This document shows positions 48,895 to 54,898 of a stretch of 54,898 nt of DNA, in pieces. This DNA comes from Candidatus Woesearchaeota archaeon (lineage in GTDB: Archaea > Nanobdellota > Nanobdellia > Woesearchaeales > UBA10216): assembly GCA_016188155.1 (NCBI GenBank), contig JACPIH010000010.1, positions 1-54,898 on the forward strand, read 5' to 3'. Every line of letters begins with the position of its first letter. The first letter of the stretch is position 1. Made by a program: the position numbers and the translations under genes. The notes beneath the pieces are model-generated. The model saw only the letters and a list, made by a program, of their open reading frames with translations. It was not told the DNA's origin and did no database searches.

Positions 48895-51800
48895 ATGAAA
48901 AGCGAAATAAAAGGCACAAGCCCTGAAATTGATGAGTACTTTCTGGAGATTGATGAAAAGCTTAAGCGTTGTTACGCTGTTGCGAAAGGTGCGAGGTCAA
49001 AAGGGCACGATCCTGAGCCTGTTATTGATATCCCTCTTGCATCAAACCTTGCCGAGAGGGTCGTTGGCCTTGTATCTGCCATAGCTCCGGCCCTTGCCGG
49101 GGCTGGCGTTGCTGAAAGGATTCAGGAGCTGGAAAGGCAGTACGGCGCACTTGCCTGGGAAGTCGCGTTGACTATCGCAGCCGAGGTTGCAGATGGCAAA
49201 TTCTGTTCGTTTAAGGACAAGCGCGAAGCATTGGAAACAGGCATTAGGGTTGGATTTGCCTATCATACGACTGGCGTTGTTTCAGCGCCTCTTGAGGGCT
49301 TTATTGAGCTTAAGATTAAGAAGCGAAAGGATGGCAAGGATTACTTTGCCGCTGTTTTTGCAGGGCCGATAAGGGGAGCAGGCGGCACCGCAGCCGCTTT
49401 TTGCCTTGTTATAGCTGATTTTCTCAGAAGGAGGGCAGGCTTCGAGGCTTACGATCCTGACGAGCTTGAGGCCAGGCGTTTTGTTTCAGAGCTTGATGAT
49501 TACCATGAGCGCATTACAAACCTCCAGTACAAGGCGAGCGAGGACGAGATTGAGTTTTTGGTTAAAAACTGCCCAATTGAGGTCGATGGCGATCCTACTG
49601 AGAAGTTTGAGGTCAGCAATTACAAGGACCTTCCAAGGGTAAGCACCAACAGGATTAGGGGAGGGGTATGCCTTGTTGTTTCAATGCTTGCCTTTAAGGC
49701 ACCCAAACTTTGGAAGGAGCTGAAGCGCATCCAGTCAAAAGGCGGTTTTGATATTGACTGGTCTTTTCTTGAGAAGTTTATCGCCTTGCAGAAGAAAAAG
49801 AAAAGCATGAGCAAGGAGAAGAGTGACGATTCCAAGAAACTCGCTCCGGATTACACTTTTATTTCAGACCTTGTTGCAGGCAGGCCTGTCATTACACACC
49901 CTCTCAGGCACGGCGGTTTTAGGCTGAGGTACGGCAAGACTCGCGCAAGCGGCTATTCTGCCGCAGGCATCAGCCCTGCGACCATGATTGTGCTCGACAG
50001 GTTTGTTGCCACGGGAACCCAGCTTAAGGTTGAACGCCCGGGCAAAGCCGCGGCAATAACCCCCTGTGATTCAATAGATGGCCCTATTGTTCGCTTGATG
50101 GATGGCTCTGTTGCCAGGCTTGACTCCGAAAGCGCTGCCCGCGCGCAAGCACCACTTGTCTCTGAGATTCTTTACCTAGGCGACCTTCTTATTTCGTACG
50201 GTGATTTTTTTGACCGCGCCCACATGCTTGTGCCACCGGGGTACTGTGAAGAGTGGTTTGCCGAAGAAGCCAAAAAGTCAGTGCTTGATAAGTCCGGGGC
50301 TTTTACGTTTGCTTTTGCTGCAAATGCGCTTTTGCTGCCAGAGCCTGAAGTTCGGGCGTTGCTTTCCCCGCCTTTTGAAAAGCCTTCTGCCGAAGCAGCG
50401 ATCCGCTTTTGTGAAGCCCTTGCCGTTCCAATCCACCCGTTTTACACTTATTTTTGGTCAGCACTGGATAGCGAGCAGTTTGTTGCCATGCTTAACCTTC
50501 TTGCAAAGGCGCGGCTTATTTTTGAGGCTGGAAAGGTTAAGCTCGTAGTTTCTGCCGGGTCTTCCCCGCAGGATAAAACTGGCAAAAGAGCCCTCGAGCT
50601 TTTAGGCCTTCCTCACCTTTTTGTTAACAACGAGTTCGTTGTTGTAGCCCACAACGATGTCGTAATGCTCCTGCTCCAGTTGGGAATTGATGTTAGAACC
50701 CTCCTCTTTTCAACTGAAACATCTGCATCGTTTTCTGATGTCGTTAGGGGGAAAGCAGAGGTTATAGCCGCAGCCATTTTTTCATCACAGCCGCCGCCAC
50801 CCCAACCGCAAACCGGCTTGGACCTTGTGAGAAAGCTTTCAATTTTTCAGGTGAGGGACAAGGGGGGCACTTTTATCGGTGCAAGGATGGGCAGGCCCGA
50901 GAAGGCAAAGATGCGAAAGCTTACAGGAAGCCCACACGTTCTTTTTCCTGTTGGCGATGAAGGCGGCCGCCTTCGCTCTTTTCAGGAAGCTATCGTTGCA
51001 GGGAAAGTGACAGCCGATTTCCCGATTGCCGTCTGCCCAAGCTGCAGTTCCCAGACAATATACCCTGTTTGCGAGAACTGCGGTAGTGGAACAAAAAGGT
51101 TGCTTTTCTGCGATAAGTGCGGCGTTATTGAAAAATGCCCGCATGATAGCAAAACTTACTCAACGAGACCTCTGCAAATAAAGCATTTTTTTGACGCAGC
51201 CCTAAAGACTCTTGCCGAAACAACCCATTCTGACCTCATCAAGGGAGTCAGGGGCACATCAAACAAAAACCATACCCCGGAAAACCTTGCGAAAGGGGTG
51301 CTTAGGGCCAAGCACGAGCTGTGCGTCAACAAAGACGGCACTGTCCGTTATGATATGAGCGAGCTTCCCCTGACTCATTTTACGCCAGCCGAAGTCAGAA
51401 CACCAGTCCAGAAGCTTTTGGGCCTCGGCTACGGTAAGGACATTCACGGCAACCCCCTCACAGGAGAGCATCAGGTGCTTGAGCTGAAGCCCCAGGATGT
51501 CATTCTTCCTTCCAGCCCAGACTCAACTGACGAAAGCTCTGACGCTGTTCTCTTCAGGATTTCCAGGTTTGTTGACGAGCTTCTTACGAAATTTTACAAG
51601 GAAGAGCCGTTTTACAGGCTTAATTCCAAAGAGGATCTTGTAGGGCATCTTGTAATAGGGCTTGCCCCGCACATATCTGCGGGAATTGTTGGCAGGATTG
51701 TGGGTTTTTCAAGCACACAAGCCTTTTTTGCCCATCCTCTTTTCCACGCCGCCATGAGGAGGGATGCTGATGGCGATGAGGCGTGTGTTATCCTCCTGCT

Positions 51801-52518
51801 TGACGCGCTTATTAACTTCTCAAGGCAGTTCCTTCCTGATTCAAGGGGGGCGAAGACAATGGATAGCCCCCTTGTCCTGACTTCGAGGCTTATCCCTGCA
51901 GAAGTCGACGACATGGCCCACAGGTTTGACGTTGCCTGGCACTATCCTCTTGAGCTGTATGAGGCGGCAATGCAGTGGAAGCAGCCCCAGGATGTTAAGG
52001 TTGAGCTGCTTGGCTCCCGCCTTAACACGCCCAAGCAATATGAAGGCATCGGCTTTACGCATGCCCTTTCAAGCATTAATATCGGGGTAACATGCTCTGC
52101 CTACAAAACCATCCCTTCAATGGAGGAGAAGCTTAAGGGGCAAATGGCACTGGCTGAAAAAATCAGGGCTGTTGACGCACAGGACGTTGCCAGGCTGGTC
52201 ATAGAAAAGCACCTTCTTAAGGACGTTCGCGGCAATTTAAGGAAGTTTTCAACGCAGCAGTTCCGCTGCCTTAAGTGCAATACGAAGTTCAGGCGGCCCC
52301 CCCTTGTCGGCATCTGCGACCAGTGCGGAGGCAAAATCCTTTTTACAATCTCCGAAGGCTCTATCATAAAGTACCTTGAGCCTGCCATAAGCCTTGCCAG
52401 CAAGTACGCTGTTTCACCATATCTCTTGCAGGTTCTCGACCTCACAAAGAAAAGGGTGGAAGCAGTCTTCGGCCGCGAGAAGGAAAAGCAGGAAGGGCTT
52501 GGAAAGTGGTTTGGGTGA
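48895..52518 (+). CDS. polC: DNA polymerase D large subunit (DP2)
   Basis: About 1207 residues, full length and without inteins. The polymerase core includes the catalytic Asp motif RRDADGDEACVILLLDALIN (canonical NCDGDED) and PLVLT. Two zinc ribbons are seen: CPSCSSQTIYPVCENCGSG with CDKCGVIEKC, and CLKCNTKFRRP with CDQCGGK. The C-terminus QEGLGKWFG is a PIP box for PCNA. A GTG at 48886 is an alternative start three residues upstream of the ATG. It is the replicative polymerase of this lineage. Confidence 0.95.
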   Translation: MKSEIKGTSPEIDEYFLEIDEKLKRCYAVAKGARSKGHDPEPVIDIPLASNLAERVVGLVSAIAPALAGAGVAERIQELERQYGALAWEVALTIAAEVADGKFCSFKDKREALETGIRVGFAYHTTGVVSAPLEGFIELKIKKRKDGKDYFAAVFAGPIRGAGGTAAAFCLVIADFLRRRAGFEAYDPDELEARRFVSELDDYHERITNLQYKASEDEIEFLVKNCPIEVDGDPTEKFEVSNYKDLPRVSTNRIRGGVCLVVSMLAFKAPKLWKELKRIQSKGGFDIDWSFLEKFIALQKKKKSMSKEKSDDSKKLAPDYTFISDLVAGRPVITHPLRHGGFRLRYGKTRASGYSAAGISPATMIVLDRFVATGTQLKVERPGKAAAITPCDSIDGPIVRLMDGSVARLDSESAARAQAPLVSEILYLGDLLISYGDFFDRAHMLVPPGYCEEWFAEEAKKSVLDKSGAFTFAFAANALLLPEPEVRALLSPPFEKPSAEAAIRFCEALAVPIHPFYTYFWSALDSEQFVAMLNLLAKARLIFEAGKVKLVVSAGSSPQDKTGKRALELLGLPHLFVNNEFVVVAHNDVVMLLLQLGIDVRTLLFSTETSASFSDVVRGKAEVIAAAIFSSQPPPPQPQTGLDLVRKLSIFQVRDKGGTFIGARMGRPEKAKMRKLTGSPHVLFPVGDEGGRLRSFQEAIVAGKVTADFPIAVCPSCSSQTIYPVCENCGSGTKRLLFCDKCGVIEKCPHDSKTYSTRPLQIKHFFDAALKTLAETTHSDLIKGVRGTSNKNHTPENLAKGVLRAKHELCVNKDGTVRYDMSELPLTHFTPAEVRTPVQKLLGLGYGKDIHGNPLTGEHQVLELKPQDVILPSSPDSTDESSDAVLFRISRFVDELLTKFYKEEPFYRLNSKEDLVGHLVIGLAPHISAGIVGRIVGFSSTQAFFAHPLFHAAMRRDADGDEACVILLLDALINFSRQFLPDSRGAKTMDSPLVLTSRLIPAEVDDMAHRFDVAWHYPLELYEAAMQWKQPQDVKVELLGSRLNTPKQYEGIGFTHALSSINIGVTCSAYKTIPSMEEKLKGQMALAEKIRAVDAQDVARLVIEKHLLKDVRGNLRKFSTQQFRCLKCNTKFRRPPLVGICDQCGGKILFTISEGSIIKYLEPAISLASKYAVSPYLLQVLDLTKKRVEAVFGREKEKQEGLGKWFG

Positions 52519-52526
52519 TGTAAGGG

Positions 52527-52901
52527 CTAGGCATTGAACCACATAATTATCCGGACGTTGTTATCGCCGTATTTCTCAGCTTCTTTTTTTATTTTTTCAA
52601 ACAGAGCAATCCAATCAGGGCTAACCTGAGCAAGGATTTTTTTGGCAGTTGGCCCATTCAAAATCTCTTCCAATTCCTTGGGAGAAAGCCACGTTTGGCA
52701 GCGAAAATCACCCCCAGAAAAGTACGAAGTGCGTATGGGCAGTCTTTTCTTGAAATCTTCCGGCAGGCCCTTCCCCTCTGTCCAGTCTCGAGTCAGCAGA
52801 GGCCATAGGATTAGATTTCTTCTTAGTTTACATAGGTCGGCAATTTGCATCCATTCGCCGTCTTTTTTCACTTCCACAAGTCCGTAAATATCAGTTCCCA
52901 T
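52527..52901 (-). CDS. Hypothetical protein, MGTDIYGLVEV family
   Basis: 124 residues, starting MGTDIYGLVEVKKDGEWMQI and containing LILWPLLTRDW and FRCQTWLSPKELEEIL. The N-terminal layout resembles small uncharacterised bacterial and phage proteins that begin MG(C/T)DIH; this is from memory and unproven. Aromatic-rich, no membrane helix. A Shine-Dalgarno-like AGGTGG is 5 bp before ATG 52901, and the DUF424 stop is 7 bp upstream, so it is the last gene of the eIF2-beta operon. It may be an acquired gene. Confidence 0.55.
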   Translation of the reverse strand: MGTDIYGLVEVKKDGEWMQIADLCKLRRNLILWPLLTRDWTEGKGLPEDFKKRLPIRTSYFSGGDFRCQTWLSPKELEEILNGPTAKKILAQVSPDWIALFEKIKKEAEKYGDNNVRIIMWFNA

Positions 52902-52908
52902 AATCCAC

Positions 52909-53205
52909 CTACATCATCAAAACCTGCACGTGCGGCACTCCCGCAATCGTCTTGATGTCTTCTTTCGCTGCCAGGCCGAGCTTGACTGCAACCGCAACTG
53001 AGTTTTTCCCTGCAGCGTTGATTGTATAAGACCTGAGCATCAGCTTCTCAACAGCCTCTTCGTCTTTCTCTTCTCCACTGTAAAACTTTGAGCCAAGGTC
53101 AAGGATGGCATCGCCCTCCTCATATTTTCTGCTGTGTACTTCCTTGTCGCAGACAGCGAGGATGAGCCTTCCTTCCGAATTATGTTGTGCAACGATGAAA
53201 GTCAT
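52909..53205 (-). CDS. DUF424 protein
   Basis: 98 residues, the archaeal DUF424 family: MTFIVAQHNSEGRLILAVCD, then FYSGEEKDEEAVEKL, ending VAGVPHVQVLM-type segment (IAGVPHVQVLMM). The family is widespread in archaea and commonly next to translation genes, function unknown. ATG 53205 shares one base with the eIF2-beta stop (TAATG), so translation is probably coupled. The longer frame to 53250 lies in eIF2-beta. Confidence 0.88.
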   Translation of the reverse strand: MTFIVAQHNSEGRLILAVCDKEVHSRKYEEGDAILDLGSKFYSGEEKDEEAVEKLMLRSYTINAAGKNSVAVAVKLGLAAKEDIKTIAGVPHVQVLMM

Positions 53206-53621
53206 TATATCCTGACCTTTACGGCGTGCCTTGCCCCGCAGGCAGAGCACTTTATGAATGTCACGTTGTCTTCCTTTTCCAGCTTTGTGTCAGGTCTCTT
53301 GCATTCCGGGCATATGACAAAGTCCTTCAGGTACTGCTGGACTTTATCGTTTATTCTGGAAGCAGGCACTTTTGTGCCGAGAATCAGCGCTGTTTTAGTG
53401 AGCTCTCCTGATGTTGCGAGCTCCTTTAGCATGTATTTCAGGAAATGGTCCAGAGGCCTCCCTATTACGCCAGCTATGTTGTGGAAATTGCTCACTACTG
53501 TCCTGTTCCCCTGTATGTGGCCGAGCACCTTTGGCACTTCAAGCCTTTCCGTTGCCAGCGTTTTCTGCGGCAGCAGCTCCTGTGCCCTTTTCAGCAGCCC
53601 TTCATAAGCTTGTGCAGTCAT
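53205..53621 (-). CDS. eif2b: Translation initiation factor 2 beta subunit (aIF2-beta)
   Basis: 138 residues, normal archaeal size. The N-terminal helix, central GNRTVVSNFHNIAGVIGRPL domain, and C-terminal zinc ribbon (CPECKRPDTKL ... CSACGARH) are all clear. It is part of the aIF2 complex that carries initiator tRNA. TATA-like CTTTAAAATAG (about 53644-53654) is 29 bp before ATG 53621. Overlaps DUF424 by one base. Confidence 0.96.
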   Translation of the reverse strand: MTAQAYEGLLKRAQELLPQKTLATERLEVPKVLGHIQGNRTVVSNFHNIAGVIGRPLDHFLKYMLKELATSGELTKTALILGTKVPASRINDKVQQYLKDFVICPECKRPDTKLEKEDNVTFIKCSACGARHAVKVRI

Positions 53622-53664
53622 GAGGCAACTGAGAACTTTGCGCTATTTTAAAGCTTATGCCTTA

Positions 53665-54354
53665 TTATTCCAGAACCTTGAGCTTCCCAGGCACTATCTC
53701 AAAGAGGTCTCCAGCCAGTAGCATCTCTTTTATCAGCTGCTCGGAATTTTCGCTTGCCGCTTTTGCCACTACTTCCATCATGTCAGCCCCTCTGCCAGCA
53801 TCAAGCTCCTTTATCATCCTGTAAATCTCCTGTTTGCCCCTGCTTACAAAATCAGCATCATTTTTGCCTGTGTTTTTCTGGCTTCCTCTGTTTTGTATCT
53901 CTTCTGCTGCCCCGTTGTTTTCTTTTGCGCCTTCCAATGTGGCGATTGCGTGCAATGCCTGGAGCTCCAGCTTTCTCACTTCAGCCCACTTGACATCCTT
54001 TAGCGGCTTTATTATCTCCGGTGCAATGTAGCTTTCGCTGCCGTAGCTTCTTGGCTTTCCTACTATTAGCGCAAAATCCCCTATTTCCGCTTTTTCGAAA
54101 AGCCATGGCTCATTATCGAAGAACCTGAGCCTTATCTGTGCTGTTCCGTCGTCAATCACTGCGCTTTTGTAAGCTTGGTCTTCCTGGCCGCTTTTGTCGA
54201 CTACTGTTGCAAGTATGCTAACCCTTCTTGCCTGTTTGCCATTTATGAGCAAGGTGCGGCTGCCTTCCTCATTTTCAGCAAACTCCCCTCTAAGAATGTC
54301 AGCCACGCCCGCTTTTCTGGCAACTTCCCTTTTGAACTGGTTTTCCTGCAGCAT
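53665..54354 (-). CDS. RPA-associated OB-fold protein with winged-helix C-terminus
   Basis: 229 residues. The OB-fold (about 25-115) has RRVSILATVVDKSGQE and AVIDDGTAQIRLRFFDNEPW, as in archaeal RPA32-like proteins. A disordered linker (about 140-165, rich in Asn/Gln) leads to a C-terminal winged helix (EIYRMIKELDAGRGADMMEVV and AGDLFEIVPGKLKVLE). It probably binds single-stranded DNA with an RPA large subunit that is outside the window. The start has no clear TATA box; the gene lies 99 bp after MCM and may be read from the same transcript through the palindrome at 54385-54455. Confidence 0.85.
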   Translation of the reverse strand: MLQENQFKREVARKAGVADILRGEFAENEEGSRTLLINGKQARRVSILATVVDKSGQEDQAYKSAVIDDGTAQIRLRFFDNEPWLFEKAEIGDFALIVGKPRSYGSESYIAPEIIKPLKDVKWAEVRKLELQALHAIATLEGAKENNGAAEEIQNRGSQKNTGKNDADFVSRGKQEIYRMIKELDAGRGADMMEVVAKAASENSEQLIKEMLLAGDLFEIVPGKLKVLE

Positions 54355-54384
54355 GACCCTTTTCGTTGAAACCGTTTTCTGATT

Positions 54385-54455
54385 GACCTCTCCACGTCGT
54401 CCAATAGACGACGGGACCAGTCGAGCGCATCTCGACTTGGTTTAGCAAAGAGGTC
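54385..54455 (-). repeat. Y-shaped palindromic element between mcm and the RPA-like gene
   Basis: Outer GACCTCT (54385-54391) with AGAGGTC (54449-54455). Inner hairpins are CGTCGTC (54395-54401)-CAATA-GACGACG (54407-54413), with TCC/GGA below a bulged A, and AGTCGAG (54419-54425)-CGCAT-CTCGACT (54431-54437), with CC/GG below a bulged T. The right end includes the mcm stop codon. On the minus strand it reads TAAACC-AAGTCGA, aligning with the element at 4741. The flank TGATTGACCT matches the short palindromes at 12291 and 38941. Confidence 0.7.
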
Positions 54456-54897
54456 ACACTCTGGACAGGAAGCCGTATCTCGGCTCGTAAACGTCGCCTA
54501 CTCTCTTGAGCCTTTCTATTATTTCATCCACTTCTGCCTTGCTTAGGCCTTTTTCAACAGCAATCCTTGCAACGTCCTCTACAGGGATAGTTTTCCCTAG
54601 TTCTTTTTCAAGGTCATCCAGTATTTGCTTTATCAGGAACATCTTCTCTCTTTGCGATGCTGGTATGCCTGTGGCTATCCTGTCTATGTCGATCTGGCCT
54701 GTTTCTTTCTCCCTTCCTACTTCCATCAGGCAGTACATCAACAGCTCGATTGCCCTCTTAGCATCTTCCCTTGTTACCTTGTCTGACAGCCTTACCTTTG
54801 CCGATGCTTCGCTCATCCTGACCAGGGCTTCAAGCTGCCTTGCTGATATTGGTATTGCCCTCGCCGCCCTTTCGTCGCTGACCGCCCTGTTTCTAAG
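54454..54897 (-). CDS. mcm: MCM replicative helicase, C-terminal part
   Basis: About 147 C-terminal residues; the gene runs out of the window at its 5' end. The first visible residues are LRNRAVSDERAARAIPIS and then ARQLEALVRMSEASAKVRLS, the sensor-2 and lid region of the MCM AAA+ domain, followed by a C-terminal winged helix (EDVARIAVEKGLSKAEVDEII, then GDVYEPRYGFLSRV). It is the replicative helicase, loaded by the Orc1 of this window. It ends in a palindromic block and is followed by the RPA-like gene on the same strand. Confidence 0.93.
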   Translation of the reverse strand, partial: LRNRAVSDERAARAIPISARQLEALVRMSEASAKVRLSDKVTREDAKRAIELLMYCLMEVGREKETGQIDIDRIATGIPASQREKMFLIKQILDDLEKELGKTIPVEDVARIAVEKGLSKAEVDEIIERLKRVGDVYEPRYGFLSRV

Positions 54898-54898
54898 C

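Noticed and set aside
48895-52518. Intein in DP2
   Set aside because: The polymerase motifs run through without an insertion and the length matches intein-free DP2.
1-54898. CRISPR array
   Set aside because: No regularly spaced direct repeats with spacers were seen; the only tandem repeat is the 39-bp coding repeat at 25581.

Overview
The window is archaeal. It carries family D DNA polymerase (DP1 and DP2), Orc1/Cdc6, MCM, RFC small subunit, FEN1, Hjc, Hef-type helicase and ERCC4 nuclease, TFE, aPelota, PAN, Trm5, tRNA splicing endonuclease, archaeal TyrRS, eIF2-beta and TrmB regulators. Genes are compact and single-domain, and several are half-size or split, alongside many orphan surface proteins. 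A fermentative set is present (L-lactate dehydrogenase, ADP-forming acetyl-CoA synthetase, ferredoxin, an FNR-like oxidoreductase). Together this suggests a DPANN-type archaeon such as a Diapherotrites-like lineage; the phylum is an inference. Most genes have a TATA box (TTTAAA/TTTATA-like) about 25-32 bp before the start codon, so leaderless mRNAs dominate. That makes the few long structured leaders stand out.

Layout. 1-5.5 kb: cobalamin adenosyltransferase (partial), NrdR, dehydroquinase, dUTPase, LDH, half-size MFS, ferredoxin, endonuclease III, FNR-like protein. 5.6-7.9 kb: a 142-bp palindromic insertion-like element, a P-loop kinase-like gene, a LAGLIDADG endonuclease gene with a long structured leader that runs into an intron-containing tRNA-Gly(CCC), and an MIP18-family Fe-S protein. 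8-18.8 kb: SWIM-finger protein, PRC-barrel, TraB, M50 protease, Hef helicase and ERCC4 nuclease as two genes, TrmB divergent from ADP-forming acetyl-CoA synthetase, Pelota. 18.9-28.6 kb: a block of membrane and secreted proteins (two paralogous lipoproteins around a large Cys-rich secreted protein) with two toxin-antitoxin pairs. 28.6-44.9 kb: coiled-coil protein, RFC, PRC-barrel, Cas4-like nuclease, TyrRS, TldD/TldE, PAN, Trm5-FEN1, EndA, RNase Z-Hjc, TFE. 45-54.9 kb: second TrmB, a probable replication origin with ORB-like repeats, orc1/cdc6-DP1-DP2, then eIF2-beta, an RPA-like gene and MCM on the minus strand.

The most unusual signal is not a protein. At least six intergenic regions hold palindromic blocks, most of which fold as a Y: one outer helix enclosing two hairpins. 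Two of them (4741-4798 and, on the minus strand, 54385-54448) align in sequence while their second hairpin differs by compensating changes. One (5582-5723) is flanked by a 9-bp direct repeat like a target-site duplication. Two others sit beside a shared 17-bp tandem-repeat module located just upstream of a TATA box. Related short T-rich hairpins (GACCTTTTT-N3-AAAAAGGTC) recur elsewhere. These may be a family of small mobile or regulatory cruciform/RNA elements.
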